This document shows positions 39,645-50,200 of a DNA stretch of 64,000 nt, piece by piece. Location of the stretch: NCBI RefSeq assembly GCF_051020985.1, contig NW_027475134.1:4216001-4280000 (forward strand), given 5' to 3'. Source of the DNA: Nomia melanderi. Taxonomy: Eukaryota; Arthropoda; Insecta; Hymenoptera; Halictidae. Under the pieces are notes generated by a model, which ran no database searches, had not been told where the DNA came from, and was given only the letters and a program-made list of their open reading frames with translations. The position numbers were made by a program, and so were the translations under genes. Each line of letters starts with the position of its first letter. Position 1 is the first letter of the stretch.

Positions 39645-42600
39645 AAGCGGCAACGACCTCGGACCACCAGGGGCCGAGAAAACCACAGTCTCATGGGGCC
39701 GGACACTCAGGGTCAGGGGAAAATCCAGTATATATCTGGTGATATCTCGGGTGCTATTAGAGATAGCGCAATATACCAAAGTGAATTATCTGGAGGAGGC
39801 CCTGGCGCATGAATCGGTGCAGCGGGAACGACCTCGGACCACCAGGGGCCGAAAAAACCACAGTCTCATGGGGCCGGACACTCAGGGTCAGGGGAAAATC
39901 CAATATATATCTGGTGATATCTCGGGTGCTATTACAGATAGCGCAATAAATCAAAGTGTATTATCTGCAGGAGGCCCTGGCGCATGAATCTGTGCAGCGG
40001 GAACGACCTCGGACCACCAGGGTCCGAGAAAAACACCGTCTCATGGGGCCGCACACTCAGGGTCAGTGAAAAATCCAATATATATCTGGTGATATCTCGG
40101 GTGCTATTACAGATAGCGCAATAAATCAAAGTGCATTGTCAGTAGGAGGCCCTGGCGCATGACTCTGTGCAGCGGGAACGACCTCGGACCACCAGGGGCC
40201 GAGAAAACCAAAGTCTCATGGGGCCGGACACTCAGGGTCAGGGAAAAATCCATTATATATCTGGTGATATCTCGGGTGCTATTAGAGATAGCGCAATAAA
40301 CCAAAGTGAGTTATCTGCAGGAGGCCCTGGCGCATGAATCTATGCAACGGGAACCACCTCGGACCACCAGGGGCCGAGAAAACCACAGTCTCATGGGGCC
40401 GGACACTCAGGGTCAGGGGAAAATCCAATATATATCTGGTGATATCTCGGGTGCTATTACAGATAGCTCTATAAATCAAAGTGCATTGTCTGTAGGAGGC
40501 CCTGGCGCATGAATCTGTGCAGCGGGAACGACCTCGGACCACCAGGGGCCGAGAAAAGCACAGTCTCATGGGGCCGGACACTCAGGGTCAGGGTAAAATC
40601 CAATATATATCTGGTGATATCTCGGGTGCTATTAGAGATAGCGCAATAAACCAAAGTGAATTATCTGCAGGGGGCCCTGGCGCATGAATCTGTGTAGCGG
40701 GAACGACCTCGGACCACCAGGGGCCGAGAAAACGACCGTCTCATGGGGCCGGACACTCAGGGTCAGTGAAAAATCCAATATATATCTGCTGATATCTCGG
40801 GTGCTATTACAGATAGGGCAATAAATCAAAGTGCATTGTCTGTAGGAGGCCCTGGCGCATGAACCTGTGCAGCGGGAACGACCTCGGACCACCAGGGCCC
40901 GAGAAAACGACCGTCTCATGGGGCCGGACGCTCAGGGTCAGTGAAAAATCCAATATATATCTGGTGATATCTCGGGTGCTATTACAGATAGCGCAATAAA
41001 TCAAAGTGAATTATCTGCAGGAGGCCCTGGCGCATGAATCTGTGCAGCGGGAACGTCCTCGGACCTCCAGGGGCCGAGACAACCACCGTCTCATGGGGCC
41101 GGACACACAGGGTCCGGGTAAAATCCAATATATATCTGGTGATATCTTGGGTGCTATTACAGATAGCGCAATAAATCAAAGTGCATTATCTGTAGGAGGC
41201 CCTGGCGCATGAATCTGTGCAGCGGGAACGACCTCGGACCACCAGGGGCCGAGAAAACCAGAGTCTCATGGGGCCGGACACTCAGGGTCAGGGGAAAATC
41301 CAATATATATCTGGTGATATCTCGGGTGCTATTAGAGATAGCGCAATAAACCAAAGTGAATTATCTGCAGGATGCCCAGGCGCATGAATCTGTGAAGCGG
41401 GAACGACCTCGGACCACCAGGGGCCGAGACAACCACCGTCTCATGGGGCCGGACACTCAGGGTCAGGGTAAAATCCAATATATATCTGGTGATATCTCGG
41501 GTGCTATTACAGATAGCGCAATAAATCAAAGTGCATTGTCTGTAGGAGGCCCTGGCGCATGAATCTGTGAAGCGGCAACGACCTCGGACCACCAGGGGCC
41601 GAGAAAACCACAGTCTCATGGGGCCGGACACTCAGGGTCAGGGGAAAATCCAGTATATATCTGGTGATATCTCGGGTGCTATTAGAGATAGCGCAATATA
41701 CCAAAGTGAATTATCTGCAGGAGGCCCTGGCGCATGAATCTGTGCAGCGGGAACGACCTCGGACCACCAGGGGCCGAAAAAACCACAGTCTCATGGGGCC
41801 GGATACTCAGGGTCAGGGGAAAATCCAATATAGATCTGGTGATATCTCGGGTGCTATTACAGATAGCGCAATAAATCAAAGTGCATTGTCTGTAGGAGGC
41901 CCTGGCGCATGAATCTGTGCAGCGGGAACGACCTAGGACCACCAGGGGCCGAGACAACCACCGTCTCATGGGGCCGGACACTCAGGGTCAGGGGAAAATC
42001 CAATATATATCTGGTGATATCTCGGGTGCTATTACAGATAGCGCAATAAATCAAAGTGTATTATCTGCAGGAGGCCCTGGCGCATGAATCTGTGCAGCGG
42101 GAACGACCTCGGACCACCAGGGTCCGAGAAAAACACCGTCTCATGGGGCCGCACACTCAGGGTCAGTGAAAAATCCAATATATATCTGGTGATATCTCGG
42201 GTGCTATTACAGATAGCGCCATAAATCAAAGTGCATTGTCTGTAGGAAGCCCTGGCGCATGAATCTGTGCAGCGGGAACGACCTCGGACCACCAGGGGCC
42301 GAGACGACCACCGTCTCATGGGGCCGGACACTCAGGGTCAGGGGAATATCCAATATATATCTGGTGATATCACGGGTGCTATTACAGATAGCGCAATAAA
42401 TCAAAGTACATTGTCTGTAGGAGGCCCTGGCGCATGAATCTGTGCAGCGGGAACGACCTCGGACCACCAGGGGCCGAGAAAACCACAGTCTCATGGGGCC
42501 GGACACTCAGGGTCAGGGGAAAATCCAATATATATCTGGTGATATCTCGGGTGCTATTACAGATAGCGCAATAAATCAAAGTGCATTGTCTGTAGGAGGC

Positions 42601-42887
42601 CCTGGCGCATGAATCTGTGCAGCGGGAACGACCTCGGACCACCAGGGGCCGAGAAAACCAAAGTCTCATGGGGCCGGACACTCAGGGTCAGGGAAAAATC
42701 CATTATATATCTGGTGATATATCGGGTGCCATTAGAGATAGCGCAATAAATCAAAGTGCATTGTCTGTAGGAGGCCCTGGCGCATGAATCTGTGCAGCGG
42801 GAACGACCTCGGACCACCAGGGGCCGAGAAAACCACAGTCTCATGGGGCCGGACACTCAGGGTCAGGGGAAAATCCAATATATATCT

Positions 42888-43061
42888 GGTGATATCTCGG
42901 GTGCTATTAGAGATAGCGCAATATTCATAGTGAATTATCTGCAGGAGGCCCTGGCGCATGAATCTGTGCAGCGGGAACGACCTCGGACCACCAGGGGCCG
43001 AAAAAACCACAGTCTCATGGGGCCGGATACTCAGGGTCAGGGAAAAATCCAACATAGATCT
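42888..43061 (+). repeat. 174-bp monomer (1-base deletion, GCAATATTCATAG)
   Basis: The usual GCAATATACCAAAG or GCAATAAACCATAG reads GCAATATTCATAG here, one base shorter, and AATAAA is lost. The deletion shifts phase locally and creates the longest chance reading frame in the window (42,732-43,103, minus strand, 123 codons). Confidence 0.85.
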
Positions 43062-45680
43062 GGTGATATCTCGGGTGCTATTACAGATAGCGCAATAAAT
43101 CAAAGTGTATTATCTGCAGGAGGCCCTGGCGCATGAATCTGTGCAGCGGGAACGACCTCGGACCACCAGGGTCCGAGAAAAACACCGTCTCATGGGGCCG
43201 CACACTCAGGGTCAGTGAAAAATCCAATATATATCTGGTGATATCTCGGGTGCTATTACAGATAGCGCCATAAATCAAAGTGCATTGTCTGTAGGAGGAC
43301 CTGGCGCATGAATCTGTGCAGCGGGAACGACCTCGGACCACCAGGGGCCGAGACAACCACCGTCTCATGGGGCCGGACACTCAGGGTCAGGGGAATATCC
43401 AATATATATCTGGTGATATCACGGGTGCTATTACAGATAGCGCAATAAATCAAAGTACATTGTCTGTAGGAGGCCCTGGCGCATGAATCTGTGCAGCGGG
43501 AACGACCTCGGACCACCAGGGGCCGAGAAAACCAAAGTCTCATGGGGCCGGACACTCAGGGTCAGGGAAAAATCCATTATATATCTGGTGATATATCGGG
43601 TGCCATTAGAGATAGCTCGATAAATCAAAGTGCATTGTCTGCAGGAGGCCCTGACGCATGAATCTGTGCAGCGGGAACGACCTCGGACCACCAGGGGCCG
43701 AGAAAACCACAGTCTCATGGGGCCGGACACTCAGGGTCAGGGAAAAATCCAATATATATCTGGTGATATCTCGGGTGCTATTAGAGATAGCGCAATAAAC
43801 CAAAGTGAGTTATCTGCAGGAGGCCCTGGCGCATGAATCTATGCAACGGGAACCACCTCGGACCACCAGGGGCCGAGAAAACCACAGTCTCATGGGGCCG
43901 GACACTCAGGGTCAGGGAAAAATCCAATATATATCTGGTGATATCTCGGGTGCTATTAGAGATAGCGCAATAAACCAAAGTCAGTTATCTGCAGGAGGCC
44001 CTGGCGCATGAATCTATGCAACGGGAACCACCTCGGACCACCAGGGGCCGAGAAAACCACAGTCTCATGGGGCCGGACACTCAGGGTCAGGGGAAAATCC
44101 AATATATATCTGGTGATATCTCGGGTGCTATTACAGATAGCTCTATAAATCGAAGTGCATTGTCTGTAGGAGGCCCTGGCGCATGAATCTGTGCAGCGGG
44201 AACGACCTCGGACCACCAGGGGCCGAGAAAAGCACAGTCTCATGGGGCCGGACACTCAGGGTCAGGGTAAAATCCAATATATATCTGGTGATATCTCGGG
44301 TGCTATTAGAGATAGCGCAATAAACCAAAGTGAATTATCTGCAGGGGGCCCTGGCGCATGAATCTGTGCAGCGGGAACGACCTCGGACCACCAGGGGCCG
44401 AGAAAACCACCGTCTCATGGGGCCGGACACTCAGGGTCAGGGTAAAATCCAATATATATCTGCTGATATCTCGGGTGCTATTACAGATAGCGCAATAAAT
44501 CAAAGTGCATTGTCTTTAGGAGGCCCTGGCGCATGAACCTGTGCAGCGGGAACGACCTCGGACCACCAGGGCCCGAGAAAACGACCGTCTCATAGGGCCG
44601 GACGCTCAGGGTCAGTGAAAAATCCAATATATATCTGGTGATATCTCGGGTGCTATTACAGATAGCGCAATAAATCAAAGTGAATTATCTGCAGGAGGCC
44701 CTGGCGCATGAATCTGTGCAGCGGGAACGACCTCGGACCACCAGGGGCCGAGAAAACAACAGTCTCATGTGGCCGGACACTCAGGGTCAGGGGAAAATCC
44801 AATATATATCTGGTGATATCTCGGGTGCTATTAGAGATAGCGCAATAAACCAAAGTGAATTATCTGCAGGATGCCCAGGCGCATGAATCTGTGAAGAGGG
44901 AACGACCTCGGACCACCAGGGGCCGAGACAACCACCGTCTCATGGGGCCGGACACTCAGGGTCAGGGTAAAATCCAATATATATCTGGTGATATCTCGGG
45001 TGCTATTACAGATAGCGCAATAAATCAAAGTGCATTGTCTGTAGGAGGCCCTGGCGCATGAATCTGTGAAGCGGGAACGACCTCGGACCACCAGGGGCCG
45101 AGAAAAGCACAGTCTCATGAGGCCGGACACTCAGGGTCAGGGTAAAATCCAATATATATCTGGTGATAACTCGGGTGCTATTAGAGATAGCGCAATAAAC
45201 CAAAGTGAATTATCTGCAGGGGGCCCTGGCGCATGAATCTGTGCAGCGGGAACGACCTCGGACCACCAGGGGCCGAGAAAACGACCGTCTCATGGGGCCG
45301 GACACTCAGGGTCATTGAAAAATCCAATATATATCTGCTGATATCTCGGGTGCTATTACAGATAGCGCAATAAATCAAAGTGCATTGTCTGTAGGAGGCC
45401 CTGGCGCATGAACCTGTGCAGCGGGAACGACCTCGGACCACCAGGGCCCGAGAAAACGACCGTCTCATGGGGCCGGACGCTCAGGGTCAGTGAAAAATCC
45501 AATATATATCTGGTGATATCTCGGGTGCTATTACAGATAGCGCAATAAATCAAAGTGAATTATCTGCAGGAGGCCCTGGCGCATGAATCTGTGCAGCGGG
45601 AACGTCCTCGGACCTCCAGGGGCCGAGACAACCACCGTCTCATGGGGCCGGACACACAGGGTCCGGGTAAAATCCAATAT

Positions 45681-45694
45681 ATATCTGGTGATAT
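45681..45694 (+). other. AT-rich dyad ATATC-TGGT-GATAT at the monomer junction
   Basis: Five-base arms around TGGT, spanning the point I chose as monomer boundary. It is present in most monomers but broken in those ending ATAGATCT or ATATATGT. It overlaps the EcoRV site GATATC. Confidence 0.65.
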
Positions 45695-45718
45695 CTTGGG
45701 TGCTATTACAGATAGCGC

Positions 45719-45724
45719 AATAAA
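45719..45724 (+). promoter_or_regulatory. AATAAA hexamer, plus strand, once per monomer
   Basis: AATAAA lies in GCGCAATAAATC or GCGCAATAAACC in most monomers and in class N is followed by a G/T-rich stretch (GTGCATTGTCTGT). It is absent from the minus strand of the typical monomer. A role as a polyadenylation signal is only an inference. Some HOR I and III monomers have lost it (AATAAGCC, AATATACC). Confidence 0.3.
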
Positions 45725-45781
45725 TCAAAGTGCATTGTCTGTAGGAGGCCCTGGCGCATGAATCTGTGCAGCGGGAACGAC

Positions 45782-45802
45782 CTCGGACCACCAGGGGCCG
45801 AG
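45782..45802 (+). other. Conserved hairpin with CTCF-like core (present in nearly all monomers)
   Basis: CTCGG and CCGAG arms enclose ACCACCAGGGG; allowing one A-G mismatch, seven of eight positions pair around a short loop. The interior CCACCAGGGGCC (45,788-45,799) matches 11 of 12 bases of the vertebrate CTCF core CCACCAGGGGGC, in the same orientation in every monomer. The mismatch falls on a conserved G of the GGC triplet, so actual CTCF binding is uncertain. Confidence 0.5.
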
Positions 45803-45818
45803 AAAACCACAGTCTCAT

Positions 45819-45843
45819 GGGGCCGGACACTCAGGGTCAGGGG
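45819..45843 (+). other. G-run cluster (possible two-tetrad G-quadruplex)
   Basis: Runs GGGG, GG, GGG and GGGG with spacers CC, ACACTCA and TCA occur within 25 bases. One run has only two G, so only a weak two-layer structure is predicted. Variants GTCAGTGAAA and GTCAGGGTAAA shorten the last run. Confidence 0.3.
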
Positions 45844-48136
45844 AAAATCCAATATATATCTGGTGATATCTCGGGTGCTATTAGAGATAGCGCAATATAC
45901 CAAAGTGAATTATCTGCAGGAGGCCCTGGCGCATGAATCTGTGCAGCGGGAACGACCTCGGACCACCAGGGGCCGAAAAAACCACAGTCTCATGGGGCCG
46001 GATACTCAGGGTCAGGGGAAAATCCAACATAGATCTGGTGATATCTCGGGTGCTATTACAGATAGCGCAATAAATCAAAGTGTATTATCTGCAGGAGGCC
46101 CTGGCGCATGAATCTGTGCAGCGGGAACGACCTCGGACCACCAGGGTCCGAGAAAAACACCGTCTCATGGGGCCGCACACTCAGGGTCAGTGAAAAATCC
46201 AATATATATCTGGTGATATCTCGGGTGCTATTACAGATAGCGCCATAAATCAAAGTGCATTGTCTGTAGGAGGCCCTGGCGCATGAATCTGTGCAGCGGG
46301 AACGACCTCGGACCACCAGGGGCCGAGACAACCACCGTCTCATGGGGCCGGACACTCAGGGTCAGGGGAATATCCAATATATATCTGGTGATATCACGGG
46401 TGCTATTACAGATAGCGCAATAAATCAAAGTACATTGTCTGTAGGAGGCCCTGGCGCATGAATCTGTGCAGCGGGAACGACCTCGGACCACCAGGGTCCG
46501 AGAAAACCACAGTCTCATGGGGCCGGACACTCAGGGTCAGGGGAAAATCCAATATATATCTGGTGATATCTCGGGTGCTATTACAGATAGCGCAATAAAT
46601 CAAAGTGCATTGTCTGTAGGAGGCCCTGGCGCATGAATCTGTGCAGCGGGAACGACCTCGGACCACCAGGGGCCGAGAAAACCAAAGTCTCATGGGGCCG
46701 GACACTCAGGGTCAGGGAAAAATCCATTATATATCTGGTGATATATCGGGTGCCATTAGAGATAGCTCGATAAATCAAAGTGCATTGTCTGCAGGAGGCC
46801 CTGACGCATGAATCTGTGCAGCGGGAACGACCTCGGACCACCAGGGGCCGAGAAAACCACAGTCTCATGGGGCCGGACACTCAGGGTCAGGGAAAAATCC
46901 AATATATATCTGGTGATATCTCGGGTGCTATTAGAGATAGCGCAATAAACCAAAGTGAGTTATCTGCAGGAGGCCCTGGCGCATGAATCTATGCAACGGG
47001 AACCACCTCGGACCACCAGGGGCCGAGAAAACCACAGTCTCATGGGGCCGGACACTCAGGGTCAGGGGAAAATCCAATATATATCTGGTGATATCTCGGG
47101 TGCTATTAGAGATAGCGCAATAAACCAAAGTGAATTATCTGCAGGGGGCCCTGGCGCATGAATCTGTGCAGCGGGAACGACCTCGGACCACCAGGGGTCG
47201 AGAAAACGACTGTCTCATGGGGCCGGACACTCAGGGTCAGTGAAAAATCCAATATATATCTGCTGATATCTCGGGTGCTATTACAGATAGCGCAATAAAT
47301 CAAAGTGCATTGTCTGTAGGAGGCCCTGGCGCATGAATCTGTGCAGCGGGAACGACCTCGGACCACCAGGGGCCGAGAAAACCACAGTCTCATGTGGCCG
47401 GACACTCAGGGTCAGGGGAAAATCCAATATATATCTGGTGATATCTCGGGTGCTATTAGAGATAGCGCAATAAACCAAAGTGAATTATCTGCAGGATGCC
47501 CAGGCGCATGAATCTGTGAAGAGGGAACGACCTCGGACCACCAGGGGCCGAGACAACCACCGTCACATGGGGCCGGACACTCAGGGTCAGGGTAAAATCC
47601 AATATATATCTGGTGATATCTCGGGTGCTATTACAGATAGCGCAATAAATCAAAGTGCATTGTCTGTAGGAGGCCCTGGCGCATGAATCTGTGAAGCGGC
47701 AACGACCTCGGACCACCAGGGGCCGAGAAAACCACAGTCTCATGGGGCCGGACACTCAGGGTCAGGGGAAAATCCAGTATATATCTGGTGATATCTCGGG
47801 TGCTATTAGAGATAGCGCAATATACCAAAGTGAATTATCTGCAGGAGGCCCTGGCGCATGAATCTGTGCAGCGGGAACGACCTCGGACCACCAGGGGCCG
47901 AAAAAACCACAGTCTCATGGGGCCGGATACTCAGGGTCAGGGGAAAATCCAATATAGATCTGGTGATATCTCGGGTGCTATTACAGATAGCGCAATAAAT
48001 CAAAGTGCATTGTCTGTAGGAGGCCCTGGCGCATGAATCTGTGCAGCGGGAACGACCTAGGACCACCAGGGGCCGAGACAACCACCGTCTCATGGGGCCG
48101 GACACTCAGGGTCAGGGGAAAATCCAATATATATCT

Positions 48137-48310
48137 GGTGATATCTCGGGTGCTATTACAGATAGCGCAATAAATCAAAGTGTATTATCTGCAGGAGGCC
48201 CTGGCGCATGAATCTGTGCAGCGGGAACGACCTCGGACCACCAGGGTCCGAGAAAAACACCGTCTCAGGGGGCGCACACTCAGGGTCAGTGAAAAATCCA
48301 ATATATATCT
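48137..48310 (+). repeat. 174-bp monomer (1-base deletion near 48,270)
   Basis: GTCTCAGGGGGCGCACAC replaces GTCTCATGGGGCCGCACAC. The deletion accounts for the HOR III period of 4,024 rather than 4,025 bp between 45.2 and 49.2 kb. It is private to this copy, so it arose after the last copying event. Confidence 0.85.
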
Positions 48311-50200
48311 GGTGATATCTCGGGTGCTATTACAGATAGCGCCATAAATCAAAGTGCATTGTCTGTAGGAGGCCCTGGCGCATGAATCTGTGCAGCGGGA
48401 ACGACCTCGGACCACCAGGGGCCGAGACAACCACCGTCTCATGGGGCCGGACACTCAGGGTCAGGGGAATATCCAATATATATCTGGTGATATCACGGGT
48501 GCTATTACAGATAGCGCAATAAATCAAAGTACATTGTCTGTAGGAGGCCCTGGCGCATGAATCTGTGCAGCGGGAACGACCTCGGACCACCAGGGGCCGA
48601 GAAAACCACAGTCTCATGGGGCCGGACACTCAGGGTCAGGGGAAAATCCATTATATATCTGGTGATATATCGGGTGCCATTAGAGATAGCTCGATAAATC
48701 AAAGTGCATTGTCTGCAGGAGGCCCTGACGCATGAATCTGTGCAGCGGGAACGACCTCGGACCACCAGGGGCCGAGAAAACCACAGTCTCATGGGGCCGG
48801 ACACTCAGGGTCAGGGAAAAATCCAATATATATCTGGTGATATCTCGGGTGCTATTAGAGATAGCGCAATAAACCAAAGTGAGTTATCTGCAGGAGGCCC
48901 TGGCGCATGAATCTATGCAACGGGAACCACCTCGGACCACCAGGGGCCGAGAAAACCACAGTCTCATGGGGCCGGACACTCAGGGTCAGGGGAAAATCCA
49001 ATATATATCTGGTGATATCTCGGGTGCTATTACAGATAGCGCTATAAATCAAAGTGCATTGTCTGTAGGAGGCCCTGGCGCATGAATCTGTGCAGCGGGA
49101 ACGACCTCGGACCACCAGGGGCCGAGAAAAGCACAGTCTCATGAGGCCGGACACTCAGGGTCAGGGTAAAATGCAATATATATCTGGTGATATCTCGGGT
49201 GCTATTAGAGATAGCGCAATAAACCAAAGTGAATTATCTGCAGGGGGCCCTGGCGCATGAATCTGTGCAGCGGGAACGACCTCGGACCACCAGGGGCCGA
49301 GAAAACGACCGTCTCATGGGGCCGGACACTCAGGGTCATTGAAAAATCCAATATATATCTGCTGATATCTCGGGTGCTATTACAGATAGCGCAATAAATC
49401 AAAGTGCATTGTCTGTAGGAGGCCCTGGCGGATGAACCTGTGCAGCGGGAACGACCTCGGACCACCAGGGCCCGAGAAAACGACCGTCTCATGGGGCCGG
49501 ACGCTCAGGGTCAGTGAAAAATCCAATATATATCTGGTGATATCTCGGGTGCTATTACAGATAGCGCAATAAATCAAAGTGAATTATCTGCAGGAGGCCC
49601 TGGCGCATGAATCTGTGCAGCGGGAACGTCCTCGCACCTCCAGGGGCCGAGACAACCACCGTCTCATGGGGCCGGACACACAGGGTCCGGGTAAAATCCA
49701 ATATATATCTGGTGATATCTTGGGTGCTATTACAGATAGCGCAATAAATCAAAGTGCATTGTCTGTAGGAGGCCCTGGCGCATGAATCTGTGCAGCGGGA
49801 ACGACCTCGGACCACCAGGGGCCGAGAAAACCACCGTCTCATGGGGCCGGACACTCAGGGTCAGGGGAAAATCCAGTATATATCTGGTGATATCTCGGGT
49901 GCTATTAGAGATAGCGCAATATACCAAAGTGAATTATCTGCAGGAGGCCCTGGCGCATGAATCTGTGCAGCGGGAACGACCTCGGACCACCAGGGGCCGA
50001 AAAAACCACAGTCTCATGGGGCCGGATACTCAGGGTCAGGGGAAAATCCAACATAGATCTGGTGATATCTCGGGTGCTATTACAGATAGCGCAATAAATC
50101 AAAGTGTATTATCTGCAGGAGGCCCTGGCGCATGAATCTATGCAGCGGGACCGACCTCGGACCACCAGGGTCCGAGAAAAACACCGTCTCATGGGGCCGC

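Larger units (their letters stand above)
45687..45861 (+). repeat. Representative class N monomer (175 bp)
   Basis: This monomer is close to the most common sequence and can serve as a reference; its one obvious departure is GATATCTTGGG instead of GATATCTCGGG. Class N is defined by TTACAGATAGC, then AATAAATCAAAGTGCATTGT and CTGTAGG. In order it holds GATATC, AATAAA (45719-45724), a GC-rich hairpin with a CTCF-like core (45782-45802), a G-run cluster (45819-45843) and an AT-rich end. The start at GGTGATAT is a convention of mine, since a tandem repeat has no natural beginning. Confidence 0.9.
39645..50200 (+). repeat. HOR III, main block (23-monomer period)
   Basis: 39.6-41.7 kb is the second copy of the 32.0-34.2 kb island. 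Further right, a period of 4,024 bp is visible (45,181 to 49,205; 45,531 to 49,555; 45,881 to 49,905). This is 23 x 175 - 1, the missing base being a deletion near 48,270. Other offsets (3,499, 3,150, 6,124, 4,549 and 1,049) link parts of the block, so it is less regular than HOR I or II. Typical variants are GATATATCGGGTGCC, CCATTATATATC, GATAGCTCGATAAATC, CCTGACGCATG and AATCTATGCAACGGGAACC. Confidence 0.82.

Noticed and set aside
42732..43103. Open reading frames of 60-123 codons on both strands, repeated hundreds of times
   Set aside because: They follow the satellite period, cross monomer boundaries in rotating phase (175 = 1 mod 3), shift with one-base indels and show no codon-like conservation. 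The longest arises from a one-base deletion. None is supported as a gene.
45772..45779. GCGGGAAC as an E2F-like site
   Set aside because: The 7-base match is too short to be informative, and no other promoter evidence supports it.
45841..45850. GGGGAAAATCC resembling an NF-kappaB or NFAT site
   Set aside because: It fails the pyrimidine half of the kappaB consensus, is short, and is degraded in many monomers (GTGAAAAATCC, GGTAAAATCC).
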